DNA of 64,000 bases from Skermania sp. ID1734 (GCF_007489285.1 NZ_VLIY01000001.1:372001-436000), one strand, 5' to 3'. Shown: positions 16,815 to 26,557, counted from the first letter of the stretch. Made by a program: numbers and translations. The notes: generated from the sequence alone by a model not told the origin.

Positions 16815-17641
16815 TACTCGGCGGCGTCGTCCGTCTCACGCTGCGACGGCGGCAACTGGTAACCAGCGGCCTCGGCCGCCTCGGCATCCTTGAACCAAAT
16901 CTCGGCAACCGTCGAGTTGTAGAAACGGGTGCCCGGCAAGTGGTACAGCTTCGAGTCGGCGTTGCCCTTGACCGGGAAACCCTCCGGCTCAGAGCCGTCC
17001 TCGAGCGCCGGGTGGCTGCCTTCCGGAGCCGTAGCCTCGGCGTCGGCAACCGCGTCGACGCCCTCGGCTGTCGCCTCGACAACCTTGCTCGGCGACTCGG
17101 TGCGCTCGGTGGCTGACAGAGCGCTCGACTCCTCAGTCACGCCCTCGGCAACCGCGTCAGCGTTCGCAATCTCGTCCGGGGTGGCCTCCGCTTCGACCTC
17201 CGCTACCACGTTGGTCGGCTGTTCGGCGGCCTTCTTCTTCGACGCTGCCGCGCGGGTGGCGCGGCTGGCCTCCGAGGAAACCGTCTTCTCCCGAACCAGC
17301 TCGATGATCGCCATCGGGGCGTTGTCGCCCTTACGCGGAACGGTCTTGATGATGCGGGTGTAGCCGCCGTCGCGGTCAGCGAAGGACGGACCGATCTCCG
17401 CGAACAAGGTGTGGACGACGTCCTTGTTGCGGATCACCTTCATCACCTCACGCCGATGCGCCAACGTGCCGGCCTTGGCGTGGGTGACCAGCTTCTCCGC
17501 GTACGGACGCAGCCGCTTGGCCTTGGTCTCCGTGGTGGTGATCCGGCCGTGCTCGAACAGCGACGTGGCCAGGTTGGCCAGGATCGCTTTCTGGTGCGAA
17601 GCCGACCCGCCGAGACGGGGACCCTTGGTGGGCTTGGGCAT
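16814..17641 (-). CDS. rplQ: 50S ribosomal protein bL17, sunset-domain variant
   Basis: Large-subunit protein at the exit-tunnel side. Residues 1-120 are ordinary bL17 ([40 protein letters not shown]). The protein is more than twice the usual length, at 275 residues. A Lys/Ala-rich then acidic Ala/Glu linker (about 120-220) leads to a compact C-terminal motif at 221-264 with [19 protein letters not shown] and [16 protein letters not shown], the 'sunset' domain seen at the end of some actinobacterial L17 and envelope/nuclease-like proteins. Its role on the ribosome is unknown. It follows rpoA by 12 bp. Confidence 0.95.
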   Translation of the reverse strand: MPKPTKGPRLGGSASHQKAILANLATSLFEHGRITTTETKAKRLRPYAEKLVTHAKAGTLAHRREVMKVIRNKDVVHTLFAEIGPSFADRDGGYTRIIKTVPRKGDNAPMAIIELVREKTVSSEASRATRAAASKKKAAEQPTNVVAEVEAEATPDEIANADAVAEGVTEESSALSATERTESPSKVVEATAEGVDAVADAEATAPEGSHPALEDGSEPEGFPVKGNADSKLYHLPGTRFYNSTVAEIWFKDAEAAEAAGYQLPPSQRETDDAAE

Positions 17642-17653
17642 TTCTGTTTTCTC

Positions 17654-18706
17654 CTAGAGCTGTTCAGTCTCGGCGTAGTCCTGGTCGTGGTCATTGAACG
17701 ACCCGGCGTCATCGCTCCAGCTGCCGGTGGCGGCGTCGTATCCGGCGACGGTCGTCGGGTCGAACGAGGCCGGGCTGTCCTTGAGCGACAGACCCAGCGA
17801 GTGCAGCTTGACCTTGACCTCGTCGATGGACTTCTGCCCGAAGTTGCGGATGTCGAGCAGGTCCGATTCGGTGCGGGCCACCAGTTCACCAACTGTGTGC
17901 ACGCCCTCGCGCTTGAGGCAGTTGTACGAGCGCACGGTGAGGTCGAGGTCCTCGATCGGCAGGCTGAACGAGGCGATGTGGTCGGCCTCGGCCGGCGACG
18001 GACCGATTTCGATGCCCTCGGCGTCCACATTCAGTTCGCGCGCGAGCCCGAACAGTTCCACCAGCGTCTTACCAGCCGAGGCCAGCGCGTCGCGGGCGGT
18101 GATGGAGTTCTTGGTCTCCACGTCCAGGATCAGCTTGTCGAAGTCGGTGCGCTGCTCGACGCGGGTCGCCTCGACCTTGTAGGTCACCTTCAGCACCGGC
18201 GAGTAGATCGAGTCGACCGGAATGCGACCGATCTCCGCGCCCGAGGCCTTGTTCTGCACGGCCGGCACGTAACCGCGGCCACGCTCCACGACGAGCTCGA
18301 TCTCGAGCTTGCCGCGGTCGTTGAGGGTCGCGATGTGCATGTCCGGGTTGTGCACGGTCACCCCGGCAGGCGGCACGATGTCACCGGCGGTGACGGTGCC
18401 CGGGCCCTGCTTGCGCACGTACATGGTGACCGGCTCGTCCTCTTCGGAACTGACGACCAGGCCCTTGAGGTTCAGGATGATGTCGGTGACGTCTTCCTTG
18501 ACCCCCGCAACAGTGGTGAACTCGTGCAGCACCCCGTCGATGCGGATGCTGGTGACCGCCGCGCCCGGGATGGACGACAGCAGCGTGCGGCGCAGCGAGT
18601 TGCCGAGCGTGTAGCCGAAGCCGGGCTCGAGCGGCTCGATGGTGAACCTGGACCGGTTTTCCGCGATAACCTCTTCGGCCAAGGTGGGTCGCTGAGAAAT
18701 CAGCAT
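17654..18706 (-). CDS. rpoA: DNA-directed RNA polymerase subunit alpha
   Basis: Scaffold subunit of RNA polymerase. 350 residues: N-terminal assembly domain 1-230 ([40 protein letters not shown]) and C-terminal UP-element/activator-binding domain ([40 protein letters not shown]). The last 35 residues are acidic ([19 protein letters not shown]), as in other mycolata. ATG 18706 follows GGAGGAAG. A long perfect palindrome lies between this gene and rpsD. Confidence 0.98.
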   Translation of the reverse strand: MLISQRPTLAEEVIAENRSRFTIEPLEPGFGYTLGNSLRRTLLSSIPGAAVTSIRIDGVLHEFTTVAGVKEDVTDIILNLKGLVVSSEEDEPVTMYVRKQGPGTVTAGDIVPPAGVTVHNPDMHIATLNDRGKLEIELVVERGRGYVPAVQNKASGAEIGRIPVDSIYSPVLKVTYKVEATRVEQRTDFDKLILDVETKNSITARDALASAGKTLVELFGLARELNVDAEGIEIGPSPAEADHIASFSLPIEDLDLTVRSYNCLKREGVHTVGELVARTESDLLDIRNFGQKSIDEVKVKLHSLGLSLKDSPASFDPTTVAGYDAATGSWSDDAGSFNDHDQDYAETEQL

Positions 18707-18760
18707 GGTGTTCTCTTCCTCCTACGGGCGCCCGCTATTTGACGCCCACGTTGGGTGGCC

Positions 18761-18802
18761 TGTGCGTGAATTTTCACCGCGGGCGGTGAAAATTCACGCA
18801 CA
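18761..18802. repeat. Perfect 42-bp palindrome between rpsD and rpoA
   Basis: Two 20-bp arms (18761-18780 and 18783-18802) are exact reverse complements with a 2-bp centre GG. It lies in the 104-bp gap between the rpsD stop and the rpoA start and would form a very stable hairpin in the transcript. It has no following T-run and no obvious promoter between it and rpoA, so it may be an attenuator or RNase III-type processing site within the operon rather than a full terminator. Confidence 0.9.
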
Positions 18803-18810
18803 AGCGATAG

Positions 18811-19416
18811 TTACTTCGAGTAGTACTCGACGATCAGCTGTTCCTGCAGCGGCACATCGATCTGCGCGCGTTCCGGCAACTGGTGCACGAGGATGCGCAG
18901 CCGGCCGGGGATCACCTGCAGCCAGCCGGGAACCGGGCGCTCGCCCTGGGTCTCGCGCGCGATCTGGAACGGCAGGGTTTGCAGCGACTTCTCGTTGACG
19001 TCGATGATGTCGTACTGCGAGACGCGGTAGCTGGGCACGTCGACCTTGACGCCGTTGACCAGGAAGTGGCCGTGGCTGACCAGCTGACGGGCCTGGCGAC
19101 GGGTGCGGGCCAGGCCGGCACGGTAGACGACGTTGTCGAGACGGGTCTCGAGCAATCGGAGCAGGTTCTCGCCGGTCTTACCCTTGAGGCGGTTGGCCTC
19201 CTCGTAGTAGCGGCGGAACTGCTTTTCCATCACGCCGTAGGAGAAGCGAGCCTTCTGCTTCTCCTGCAGCTGCAGCAGGTATTCGCTCTCCTTGATCCGC
19301 GCGCGACCGTGCTGGCCGGGCGGGTAGGGGCGACGCTCGAAGGCCTGATCGCCTCCGACGAGGTCAACACGAAGCCGACGCGACTTGCGCGTAACGGGAC
19401 CGGTGTAACGAGCCAT
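18811..19416 (-). CDS. rpsD: 30S ribosomal protein uS4
   Basis: Primary 16S rRNA-binding protein of the small-subunit body, and in many bacteria the autoregulator of the alpha operon. 201 residues: RYTGPVTRKSRRLRVDLVGG start, RPYPPGQHGRARIKESEYLL, and S4 RNA-binding domain RLDNVVYRAGLARTRRQARQ followed by VSHGHFLVNG. Zinc-binding cysteines are absent (C- form). It follows rpsK by 21 bp. Confidence 0.98.
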   Translation of the reverse strand: MARYTGPVTRKSRRLRVDLVGGDQAFERRPYPPGQHGRARIKESEYLLQLQEKQKARFSYGVMEKQFRRYYEEANRLKGKTGENLLRLLETRLDNVVYRAGLARTRRQARQLVSHGHFLVNGVKVDVPSYRVSQYDIIDVNEKSLQTLPFQIARETQGERPVPGWLQVIPGRLRILVHQLPERAQIDVPLQEQLIVEYYSK

Positions 19417-19437
19417 GTGTCTTTACTTCCTTTCCCG

Positions 19438-19851
19438 TTAGACCCGGCGCCGCTTGGGCGGACGGCAGCCGTTGTGCGGCTGCGGAGTGACATCGGAGAT
19501 AGTGCCGACCTCGAGACCGGCGGCCTGCAGCGAACGGATCGCGGTTTCCCGGCCGGAGCCTGGGCCCTTGACGAACACGTCAACCTTCTTCACGCCGTGC
19601 TCCTGCGCCTTGCGGGCAGCGTTCTCGGCAGCAAGCTGCGCGGCGAACGGGGTCGACTTACGCGAACCCTTGAAGCCGACGTGCCCGGACGACGCCCACG
19701 AGATGACGTTGCCGTTGGGGTCCGTGATGGAAACGATGGTGTTGTTGAACGTGCTCTTGATGTGCGCGTGGCCGTGCGGGATGTTCTTCTTATCGCGCCG
19801 GCGAGCTTTCTGGGTCTTCTTCGGACCGCTGGTACGTGACTTGGGAGGCAT
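19438..19851 (-). CDS. rpsK: 30S ribosomal protein uS11
   Basis: Platform protein of the 30S subunit that contacts mRNA near the Shine-Dalgarno helix. 137 residues with the basic N-terminus [40 protein letters not shown], and the C-terminal [18 protein letters not shown] signature. It lies 3 bp after rpsM in the alpha operon. Confidence 0.98.
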   Translation of the reverse strand: MPPKSRTSGPKKTQKARRRDKKNIPHGHAHIKSTFNNTIVSITDPNGNVISWASSGHVGFKGSRKSTPFAAQLAAENAARKAQEHGVKKVDVFVKGPGSGRETAIRSLQAAGLEVGTISDVTPQPHNGCRPPKRRRV

Positions 19852-19854
19852 GGA

Positions 19855-20232
19855 TTACCTGGCCTTCTTCTTGCCGGCGATGGTCTTCTTCGGTCCCTTG
19901 CGGGTGCGCGCGTTGGTCTTGGTGCGCTGGCCGCGGACGGGCAGACCACGACGGTGACGCAGGCCCTGGTAGCAGCCGATCTCGATCTTGCGGCGGATAT
20001 CGGCCTGCACCTCGCGGCGCAGGTCACCTTCCACCTTCAGTTCGGAACCTTCGATGTAGTCGCGCAGCTTGGTCAGCTGCTCGTCGTCGAGGTCCTTGGC
20101 GCGCAGGTCCGGGCTGACGCCGGTGGCGTCCAAGATCTCCTTGGAGCGGGTACGGCCGATGCCGTAGATGTAGGTGAGTGCGATCTCCATGCGCTTTTCG
20201 CGCGGGAGGTCAACGCCCATTAAACGAGCCAT
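19855..20232 (-). CDS. rpsM: 30S ribosomal protein uS13
   Basis: Head protein of the 30S subunit contacting the P-site tRNA and the B1 bridge. 125 residues: [33 protein letters not shown] helix-hairpin-helix, and basic tail [20 protein letters not shown]. First gene of the alpha operon proper; a 198-bp structured leader separates it from rpmJ. Confidence 0.98.
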   Translation of the reverse strand: MARLMGVDLPREKRMEIALTYIYGIGRTRSKEILDATGVSPDLRAKDLDDEQLTKLRDYIEGSELKVEGDLRREVQADIRRKIEIGCYQGLRHRRGLPVRGQRTKTNARTRKGPKKTIAGKKKAR

Positions 20233-20265
20233 TGTCGAGGCATTCCTTTACGTTGCGGAGGTCTG

Positions 20266-20372
20266 CTCCCAGTCCGTCCCCTCTTCTGGTGGGGCCCCGG
20301 CCTCCGGTCCGGGGGTAGTGCGCGCGGCTCGAGCTCGTCGCCCGATCGTCACCGCGCGCTTGGCGCTGGGAG
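20266..20372 (-). promoter_or_regulatory. Structured rpsM leader (branched stem candidate)
   Basis: The 198-bp gap between rpmJ and rpsM can fold into a branched structure. An outer 7-bp stem joins 20266-20272 (CTCCCAG) and 20366-20372 (CTGGGAG). Inside it lie a 6-bp hairpin, 20295-20300 with 20309-20314, and an 8-bp stem, 20320-20327 with 20352-20359. In other bacteria S4 represses this operon by binding the rpsM leader, so this is a candidate S4 site. The pairing was found by eye and not tested by folding energy. Confidence 0.45.
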
Positions 20373-20430
20373 ATCTTCTTTGCAGTTGTGTCGTACCGAT
20401 CGGCATCGGTGCCAGGCAGAAAGCCGGTGA

Positions 20431-20544
20431 TCAGCCCTGACGCTGCTTGTGACGCAGGTTGTCGCAGATCACCATGACCCGGCCCTTACGGCGGATCACC
20501 TTGCACTTCTCGCAGATCGGCTTGACGCTCGGGTTGACCTTCAC
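20431..20544 (-). CDS. rpmJ: 50S ribosomal protein bL36, zinc-binding form
   Basis: 37-residue protein near the peptidyl-transferase region of the large subunit, starting at GTG 20544. It reads [20 protein letters not shown] and ends with [11 protein letters not shown]. The three Cys and the His (CxxC...C...H) make it the zinc-containing C+ form; in mycolata the C- paralogue lies elsewhere and replaces it under zinc starvation. It is 94 bp downstream of infA, across a small terminator-like hairpin. Confidence 0.96.
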   Translation of the reverse strand: MKVNPSVKPICEKCKVIRRKGRVMVICDNLRHKQRQG

Positions 20545-20602
20545 GTCGTTCCAATCCTTTTCATCACGTCCACGCAGAGTGGACCCACGTGAACACAGCT
20601 AT

Positions 20603-20624
20603 CCCCGGTCGGAACCGACCGGGG
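20603..20624. terminator. Hairpin after infA
   Basis: Perfect 10-bp arms (20603-20612 and 20615-20624) around a 2-base centre, beginning 15 bases after the infA stop. There is no T-run. A second small stem (20568-20573 with 20579-20584) lies just before rpmJ. It could attenuate transcription into rpmJ or mark processing. Confidence 0.55.
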
Positions 20625-20638
20625 AAGTTTTGGCGCTG

Positions 20639-20860
20639 CTACTTGTAGCGGTAAACGATGCGACCACGGGAGAGGTCGTAAGGCGAAAGTTCGACGACGA
20701 CCCGATCCTCGGGAAGGATGCGAATGTAGTGCTGCCGCATCTTTCCGCTGATGTGAGCGAGGACCTTGTGGCCGTTCTCGAGCTCAATACGAAACATCGC
20801 ATTGGGCAACGGTTCGACTACGCGTCCCTCGACCTCGATGGCCCCGTCCTTCTTTGCCAT
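20639..20860 (-). CDS. infA: Translation initiation factor IF-1
   Basis: 73-residue S1/OB-fold factor that occupies the A site during initiation. It reads [20 protein letters not shown], then [20 protein letters not shown] and the conserved end [20 protein letters not shown]. It is first gene of the infA-rpmJ segment with its own promoter at 20935-20964, 68-100 bp upstream. Confidence 0.98.
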
Positions 20861-20934
20861 ATCCTCCGCGATCCCGGCATGATGCCTGGTAACTGTGGTT
20901 GCAACCTTTGCAGCGTGGCGTGCGCCGACGATCT

Positions 20935-20964
20935 AGCTTACCGGCATTTGGCCAATCGGGCCAA
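20935..20964 (-). promoter_or_regulatory. Candidate infA promoter
   Basis: Reading the minus strand, TTGGCC (20964-20959) and TAAGCT (20940-20935) are separated by 18 bp, matching the TTGGNC/TANNNT pattern of the two spc promoters in this window. The expected start point is about 70 bases before infA ATG. The -35 lies in a near-palindromic run of GGCCAA/TTGGCC. Confidence 0.5.
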
Positions 20965-21004
20965 TTGGCCACCTGCTCCCCCGCAACTGGCACTATCGAT
21001 GGCC

Positions 21005-21436
21005 ATGCGTGCACTGGTACAACGCGTCAGTTCCGCCAGCGTTTCAGTCGACGGCACGGTGACCGGCGAGATCCGTCCAACTGGGCAGGGACTGCTCGTC
21101 CTCGTCGGCGTCACCCATTCCGACACCCGCGAGATCGCGCAGCGACTGGCGGCCAAACTGTGGCAGTTGCGCATTCTCGATGACGAGCGCTCGGCCAGTG
21201 AGGTCGACGCGCCGATTCTGGTGGTCAGCCAGTTCACCCTCTATGCCAACACCGTGAAGGGACGGCGACCGTCTTGGAATGCGGCCGCGCCGGCCGCTGT
21301 CGCCGAACCACTCGTCGAATCGTTTGCCGACGCGCTGCGCGGCCTGGGGGCACATGTACAGACCGGGATATTCGGGGCGCACATGCAGGTGGAGTCGGTC
21401 AACGACGGGCCGGTGACCGTCCTGCTGGAGCTGTAG
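21005..21436 (+). CDS. dtd: D-aminoacyl-tRNA deacylase
   Basis: Removes D-amino acids (and glycine mischarged on tRNA-Ala) from tRNA. 143 residues: [16 protein letters not shown] opening, catalytic Thr in [17 protein letters not shown], and the Gly-cis-Pro specificity motif near the end in [14 protein letters not shown] 21005 is used; ATG 20999 is two codons upstream. It lies on the plus strand between map and infA, inside an otherwise minus-strand ribosomal block; its stop is one base from the map stop. Confidence 0.95.
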   Translation: MRALVQRVSSASVSVDGTVTGEIRPTGQGLLVLVGVTHSDTREIAQRLAAKLWQLRILDDERSASEVDAPILVVSQFTLYANTVKGRRPSWNAAAPAAVAEPLVESFADALRGLGAHVQTGIFGAHMQVESVNDGPVTVLLEL

Positions 21437-21437
21437 C

Positions 21438-22235
21438 TCAGCTGGGCCGCGGTGTGAGGATTCGCGGGCCGTCCTCGGTCACCGCCACGGTGTGTTCCCA
21501 GTGCGCCGCCCGACTGCCGTCGACGGTGACCACCGTCCAGTCGTCGGCGAGCACCTTCGTTCGCGTTGACCCGAGGGTGAGCATCGGCTCGATCGCCAGC
21601 GTCGAACCCACCACCAATTCCGGACCCCGTCCGGGCGCACCCTCGTTGGGCAGGAACGGGTCCATGTGCATTTCCTGGCCGATGCCGTGCCCGCCGTAGC
21701 CATCAACGATGCCGTACTTGCGGCCGTGCGCTTCCTCGGCCGCGTGGGTGCCCTGCTCGATCGCGTACGACACATCGGTCAACCGGTTGCCCGGCAGCAT
21801 GGCCGCGATCCCGGCTTCCATAGACAGCCGGGTCGCCTCGCTGAGCAGCTCGTCGGCCTCGATCACCGTGCCGACACCGAACGTCCACGCCGAGTCACCG
21901 TGCCAACCGTCGAGAATGGCCCCGCAGTCGATCGAGATCAGGTCGCCGTCGGCGAGGACGTCCTCCGCTGACGGGATGCCGTGCACCACCCGCTCGTTGA
22001 TCGAGGAGCAGATCGAACCCGTGAAGCCGTGGTAGCCCTTGAACGACGGAACCGCACCGGCGTCGCGGATAACCTGCTCGGCGATCGCGTCGAGTTCGAG
22101 CGTGGAAACGCCGGGTTTCGCCGCTTCCCGAACCGCGACCAAGGCGGCACCGACAACCGCGCCGGCCGCAGCCATCGCGTCCAGCTCCCCCGGCGTCCGG
22201 AACGGAACGACCTTGCGCTTGCGGCCGAACACCAT
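21438..22235 (-). CDS. map: Methionine aminopeptidase, type I
   Basis: Metalloprotease that trims the initiator methionine. 265 residues with a pita-bread fold: His in [10 protein letters not shown], metal Asp pair in [20 protein letters not shown], His in [19 protein letters not shown], and Glu residues in [10 protein letters not shown] and near [12 protein letters not shown]. No N-terminal zinc/SH3 linker is present. It sits 14 bp after adk. Confidence 0.96.
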   Translation of the reverse strand: MVFGRKRKVVPFRTPGELDAMAAAGAVVGAALVAVREAAKPGVSTLELDAIAEQVIRDAGAVPSFKGYHGFTGSICSSINERVVHGIPSAEDVLADGDLISIDCGAILDGWHGDSAWTFGVGTVIEADELLSEATRLSMEAGIAAMLPGNRLTDVSYAIEQGTHAAEEAHGRKYGIVDGYGGHGIGQEMHMDPFLPNEGAPGRGPELVVGSTLAIEPMLTLGSTRTKVLADDWTVVTVDGSRAAHWEHTVAVTEDGPRILTPRPS

Positions 22236-22249
22236 GGTCGTCTCGTGTC

Positions 22250-22795
22250 CTACTGGCCGAGCGCCCGCAACGCGCGAGCGTTCACTTCGTCGACCTCGCC
22301 GAAGCCGTCCACGGTGACGACCAGGGCGCTGTAGTAGTCGAGCAACGGCTCGGTCTCAGCGTGGTAGACCTCGAGGCGGTGGCGGATGACGGCTTCGGTG
22401 TCGTCGGCGCGACCACGCGAGAGCATCCGCTGCACGACGATGTCCTCGTCCACGACAAAACGGAGCACCGCGTCGAGCTTGACGTCGAGGCCCTCGAGAA
22501 TCTCACCGAGCGCGTCGGCCTGACCGACCGTGCGCGGAAAGCCGTCCAGGATGAAGCCGGTGGCCGCGTCGGGTTCGGCAACGCGTTCCTTCACCATCTT
22601 GTTGGTGATTTCGCTCGGCACCAGGTCGCCCGCGTCGAGGTACTTCTTTGCCTCGATCCCCAGCGGGGTCTGTTCCCCGATGTTGTACCGGAACAGGTCC
22701 CCGGTCGAAATGTGCGGAACGCCGAGCTTCTGCGCCAGCAGGACAGCCTGCGTTCCTTTACCGGCTCCGGGTGGGCCGAGCAAAACGATTCTCAC
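22250..22795 (-). CDS. adk: Adenylate kinase
   Basis: Interconverts AMP + ATP and 2 ADP. The 181-residue length is the short form without a zinc LID, as in mycobacteria. P-loop [16 protein letters not shown] at residues 7-22, AMP-site [12 protein letters not shown], and [13 protein letters not shown]; the short LID is at [19 protein letters not shown]. The start overlaps the secY stop by 4 bp (ATGA). Confidence 0.98.
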   Translation of the reverse strand: MRIVLLGPPGAGKGTQAVLLAQKLGVPHISTGDLFRYNIGEQTPLGIEAKKYLDAGDLVPSEITNKMVKERVAEPDAATGFILDGFPRTVGQADALGEILEGLDVKLDAVLRFVVDEDIVVQRMLSRGRADDTEAVIRHRLEVYHAETEPLLDYYSALVVTVDGFGEVDEVNARALRALGQ

Positions 22796-24114
22796 TTGAG
22801 GAACCCTTCGTAGTTGCGCTGCATCAGCTGGCTTTCAATCTGCTTGATCGTGTCGAGGCCGACGCTGACCAAAATCAACACCGAGGTGCCACCGAACGGC
22901 AGGTTCTGTACCCCGCCGTTGGCACCGATGTCGAGGAACAGGTTCGGCAGTACCGCGACCACGCCGAGGTAGATCGACCCCGGCAGCGTGATCCGACTCA
23001 ACACGAAGTTGAGGTAATCCGCGGTTGGGCGCCCGGGCCGGATGCCCGGAATGAATCCGCCGAACTTCTTCATCTCGTCGGCGCGCTCTTCTGGATTGAA
23101 CGTGATCGCCACGTAGAAGTACGTGAAGAACAAGATCAGCCCGAAGTAGATGGCAATGTAAACCGGATTACCAGGGTTGACCAGGTATTCCTGAATGATC
23201 TTCTGCCACCAACTCGGATTGGCCGCCGTTGATGCCGAAGTCAATTGTGCGACAAGATTGGGCAAATACAGCAGCGACGAGGCGAAAATCACCGGAATAA
23301 CGCCGGCCTGGTTGACCTTCAGCGGCAGGTACGTCGATGATCCGCCGTACATCCGGCGGCCAACCATGCGCTTGGCGTACTGCACCGGGATACGGCGCTG
23401 ACCCTGCTCCACGAAGACGATGCCCACGATGATCAGGAATGCCGCGAGACAGACGAGACCGAAGACCAATCCGCCGCGGCTGTCAAGGATGTTCTTGCCC
23501 TCCGACGGAATGCGCGAGGCGATACCGGCGAAGATCAGCAGCGACATGCCATTGCCGATGCCGCGTTCGGTGATCAACTCGCCGAACCACATCACCAGCG
23601 CGGCTCCGGCGGTCATCACCAGCACCATGGTGATCAGGCCGAAGATGCTCTGATCAGCGATGATGTCTTCCTGACAGCCCTGCAACAACTGACCGCGCGC
23701 GGCGAGGGCGATCAGGCCGGTGGCTTGCAGAATCGACAGCGCGACGGAGAGATAACGCGTGTACTGCGTCATCTTGGCTTGGCCGGACTGGCCTTCCTTC
23801 TGCAACTCCTCGAAGCGCGGAATGACGACGGTAAGCAACTGAATGATGATGCTCGCCGTGATGTACGGCATGATCCCGATCGCGAAGACCGACAGATGCA
23901 GCAGCGCCCCACCGGAGAAAAGGTTGATCAGCTGGTAAATGCCAGCATTCTCGCCGCCGGAAATCTGGTCGATGCACTTCTTGACATTGCCGTAGTCGAC
24001 TCCGGGCGACGGCAGTGCGGCACCGAAGCGGTACAGGGCGATCAACCCCAGCGTGAAGAGAATCTTCCGCCTCAAGTCCGGGGTCCTGAAGGCCGACGTG
24101 AAGGCGGAAAGCAC
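22792..24114 (-). CDS. secY: Protein translocase subunit SecY
   Basis: Pore-forming subunit of the SecYEG channel, about 440 residues and ten transmembrane helices. N-terminus [20 protein letters not shown]; plug region near [20 protein letters not shown]; cytoplasmic loop [20 protein letters not shown], the ribosome/SecA docking site; C-terminal [14 protein letters not shown] 24114 follows GGAGG by five bases, which decides the start over an upstream codon at 24129. Confidence 0.97.
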   Translation of the reverse strand: MLSAFTSAFRTPDLRRKILFTLGLIALYRFGAALPSPGVDYGNVKKCIDQISGGENAGIYQLINLFSGGALLHLSVFAIGIMPYITASIIIQLLTVVIPRFEELQKEGQSGQAKMTQYTRYLSVALSILQATGLIALAARGQLLQGCQEDIIADQSIFGLITMVLVMTAGAALVMWFGELITERGIGNGMSLLIFAGIASRIPSEGKNILDSRGGLVFGLVCLAAFLIIVGIVFVEQGQRRIPVQYAKRMVGRRMYGGSSTYLPLKVNQAGVIPVIFASSLLYLPNLVAQLTSASTAANPSWWQKIIQEYLVNPGNPVYIAIYFGLILFFTYFYVAITFNPEERADEMKKFGGFIPGIRPGRPTADYLNFVLSRITLPGSIYLGVVAVLPNLFLDIGANGGVQNLPFGGTSVLILVSVGLDTIKQIESQLMQRNYEGFLK

Positions 24115-24200
24115 TAATCCTCCTGGCATTCAACACAGCCGCACCCATTGCAGCGGTGCGGCGTTGACGTGGCCACCTCTCGGGCAGGCAACTGAAAAGA

Positions 24201-24206
24201 ACTCTA
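24201..24206 (-). promoter_or_regulatory. Candidate secY promoter -10 element
   Basis: On the minus strand TGTTAGAGT (24209-24201) reads as an extended -10 (TGn-TAGAGT) about 87 bases before the secY GTG and just after the rplO hairpin. No good -35 is visible at 17-18 bp. Confidence 0.3.
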
Positions 24207-24222
24207 ACAGTGGGCCGAACCA

Positions 24223-24262
24223 GTTCTGCCGTCGCGCCAAATGCCCGGCGCGACGGCAGAAC
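24223..24262. terminator. Strong hairpin between rplO and secY
   Basis: Perfect 16-bp arms (24223-24238 and 24247-24262) with an 8-base loop, starting 7 bases after the rplO stop. It has no T-run, the common actinobacterial form. It probably ends or attenuates the spc transcript before secY. Confidence 0.8.
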
Positions 24263-24268
24263 GACGTC

Positions 24269-24712
24269 CTATGCGAGTTCGGTAGCGGTCCCGCCGGCGG
24301 CGACGATCTTGTCCCGGGCAGCGCCGGAGAACTTGTTGACGGTGACCTGCGCGGCCACCGAGATCTCACCCTCGCCGAGCACCTTCACCAACTCGTTCTT
24401 GCGAACGGCACCCTTGGCGACGAGGTCGGCAACGCCGATCTGCCCGCCTTCGGGGAACAGTCGCGCGATGTCACCGACGTTGACCACCTGGTACTCGGTG
24501 CGGAACGGGTTGTTGAAGCCCTTGAGCTTGGGCAGCCGCATGTGAATCGGCATCTGCCCGCCCTCGAAGGCGGCCGGGACGTTCTTGCGGGCCTTGGTGC
24601 CCTTGGTACCGCGACCCGCGGTCTTACCCTTGGAACCCTCACCGCGACCAACCCGAGTCTTCTCGGTCTTGGCACCCGGCGCGGGACGCAGGTGGTGCAA
24701 CTTGATGGTCAT
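24269..24712 (-). CDS. rplO: 50S ribosomal protein uL15
   Basis: Late-assembly large-subunit protein. 147 residues: [20 protein letters not shown], the glycine-rich [20 protein letters not shown] arm, and [21 protein letters not shown] 24712 overlaps the rpmD stop by 4 bp. Last gene of the spc cluster before a strong hairpin. Confidence 0.98.
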   Translation of the reverse strand: MTIKLHHLRPAPGAKTEKTRVGRGEGSKGKTAGRGTKGTKARKNVPAAFEGGQMPIHMRLPKLKGFNNPFRTEYQVVNVGDIARLFPEGGQIGVADLVAKGAVRKNELVKVLGEGEISVAAQVTVNKFSGAARDKIVAAGGTATELA

Positions 24713-24891
24713 TTAACTTCCTCCACCGTGACGAGGTGGCGCACGGCGTTGATCAGGCCGCGGTTCTGCTCGTTGTCCTCACGGATCACCGACTTGCGGA
24801 TGCCCCGCAGGCCCAAGGTCCGCAGGCTGTCGCGCTGATTTTGCTTGGTGCCGATCGTGGACTTGATCTGGGTGACTTTCAGTTGCGCCAT
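24709..24891 (-). CDS. rpmD: 50S ribosomal protein uL30
   Basis: 60-residue L30: [37 protein letters not shown], and [13 protein letters not shown]. The short bacterial form. Two bp separate it from rpsE and it overlaps rplO by four. Confidence 0.98.
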   Translation of the reverse strand: MAQLKVTQIKSTIGTKQNQRDSLRTLGLRGIRKSVIREDNEQNRGLINAVRHLVTVEEVK

Positions 24892-24893
24892 GA

Positions 24894-25544
24894 TTAGGCC
24901 CCCTGTCCTGCACGGGCCCGCAGCATGCCGGCCGGAGCCACGTCCTCGATCGGCAGGCCACGACGAGCGGCCACCTCTTCGGGACGCTGCAGCTGCTTGA
25001 GCGCGGCGACGGTCGCGTGCACGACGTTGATCGCATTGTCGCTACCGAGCGACTTGGACAAGATGTCGTGGATGCCCGCGCACTCGAGCACGGCGCGCGC
25101 CGCGCCACCGGCGATCACACCGGTACCCGGGCTGGCCGGGCGCAGCATGACGACGCCGGCGGCCGCCTCGCCCTGCACCGGGTGCGTGATGGTGCTGCCG
25201 ATCATCGGGACCCGGAAGAATCCCTTGCGGGCCTCTTCGACGCCCTTCTGAATGGCGGCCGGAACTTCCTTGGCCTTGCCGTAGCCGACACCGACCATGC
25301 CGTTGCCGTCACCGACGATCACCAGGGCGGTGAAGCTGAAGCGCCGACCACCCTTGACGACCTTGGAGACACGGTTGATGGCGACCACGCGCTCGAGGTG
25401 GTTGCTCTTCTCGGCCGAGTCGCGACCGCCGCGGCGGTCGTCGCGCCGATCGCGTCCGCCGCGGTTGTCACCGCGGCCTTCGTTGCTTGGTCCGTTCGCT
25501 CCGGCGGGTCCGCTGCCACCGTCACGCCTTTGACGTCCCGGCAT
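24894..25544 (-). CDS. rpsE: 30S ribosomal protein uS5
   Basis: Decoding-fidelity protein of the 30S body. 216 residues. The first 50 are a Gly/Arg/Asp-rich low-complexity arm ([20 protein letters not shown]), a mycolata-type extension; the S5 dsRBD core then starts [20 protein letters not shown] and continues with [20 protein letters not shown]. The C-terminal domain holds [20 protein letters not shown]. It is 49 bp after rplR. Confidence 0.97.
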   Translation of the reverse strand: MPGRQRRDGGSGPAGANGPSNEGRGDNRGGRDRRDDRRGGRDSAEKSNHLERVVAINRVSKVVKGGRRFSFTALVIVGDGNGMVGVGYGKAKEVPAAIQKGVEEARKGFFRVPMIGSTITHPVQGEAAAGVVMLRPASPGTGVIAGGAARAVLECAGIHDILSKSLGSDNAINVVHATVAALKQLQRPEEVAARRGLPIEDVAPAGMLRARAGQGA

Positions 25545-25593
25545 CAGGCGTTCCTTCCGTTGTTCGGGCTAGTGCAATCGGTGTGCTTGTGCA

Positions 25594-26001
25594 TTAGAAC
25601 TTCAACCCACCTTCGCGTGCGGCGTCGGCGAGCGCGGCGATGCGGCCGTGGTAGCCGTGACCACCGTGGTCGAAGACCACAGTGTCGATACCGGCAGCCT
25701 TGGCCCGCTCGGCAATGAGCTGGCCGACCTTGGCGCTGAGCGCCTTCTTGTCGCCCTCGGCGTTGCGCAGGTCGGCCTCGATGGTCGACGCGGCGGCCAG
25801 CGTGTGGCCTTTGGTGTCGTCGACGAGCTGCACGTGGATGTGGCGCGAGGACCGGTTGACCACCAGCCGCGGCCGCTCCGGGGTGCCGGAGATCTTCTTG
25901 CGCAGGCGCAGGTGCCGACGGGTCTTCGACAGCCGCCGAGTGGTGGAAGCGTCCTTGCCCAGCGGGATCCGCTTGGCCTTCTGGTTTTCCGTCTGGCTCA
26001 T
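25594..26001 (-). CDS. rplR: 50S ribosomal protein uL18
   Basis: 5S rRNA-binding protein. 135 residues: [37 protein letters not shown], and the C-terminal [23 protein letters not shown] 26001 is two bases from the rplF stop; a longer open frame upstream overlaps rplF and was dropped. Confidence 0.97.
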   Translation of the reverse strand: MSQTENQKAKRIPLGKDASTTRRLSKTRRHLRLRKKISGTPERPRLVVNRSSRHIHVQLVDDTKGHTLAAASTIEADLRNAEGDKKALSAKVGQLIAERAKAAGIDTVVFDHGGHGYHGRIAALADAAREGGLKF

Positions 26002-26002
26002 A

Positions 26003-26542
26003 TCACTTACCCGTCTTTCCGACCTTGCGGCGGACCTGCTCGCCCGCGTAGCGAATGCCCTTGCCCTTGTACGGGTCCGGGCGGCGCAGCCGGCGGATGT
26101 TCGCGGAAATCTGGCCGACCTTCTGCTTGTCGATGCCCGAGACCGAGAACTTGGTCGGCGACTCGACGGCGAAGGTGATGCCCTCGGGCGCCTCGATCGG
26201 CACCGGGTGGCTGTAACCGAGCGCGAATTCCAGCGTCGTGCCCTTGAGGGCGACGCGGTAACCAACGCCGAAGATTTCCATCTTGGTGGTGTAGCCCTGG
26301 GTGACGCCGGTGATCATGTTGGCGACCAGGGTGCGGTGCAGGCCGTGCAGGGCGCGGCTGCGGCGCTCGTCGTTCGGCCGGGTCACGGCGATGGCGCCGT
26401 CGTCGTTGCGGGCGACGCTGATGGGCTCGGCGACGGTGAGGCTCAGCTCGCCCTTCGGGCCCTTCACCTTGACGTCCTGGCCGTCGATGGTGACGTCGAC
26501 GCCGGACGGAACCGGCACGGGGTGCTTACCAATACGCGACAT
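26003..26542 (-). CDS. rplF: 50S ribosomal protein uL6
   Basis: Large-subunit protein near the sarcin-ricin loop. 179 residues: [40 protein letters not shown], and the RNA-contact C-terminus [18 protein letters not shown] with the basic end RRKVGKTGK. It follows rpsH by 15 bp. Confidence 0.98.
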   Translation of the reverse strand: MSRIGKHPVPVPSGVDVTIDGQDVKVKGPKGELSLTVAEPISVARNDDGAIAVTRPNDERRSRALHGLHRTLVANMITGVTQGYTTKMEIFGVGYRVALKGTTLEFALGYSHPVPIEAPEGITFAVESPTKFSVSGIDKQKVGQISANIRRLRRPDPYKGKGIRYAGEQVRRKVGKTGK

Positions 26543-26557
26543 GTCTGCTGACCTCCC

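Noticed and set aside
17411-18742. Plus-strand open frame of 443 codons over rplQ-rpoA
   Set aside because: Antisense to rpoA and rplQ, both unmistakable.
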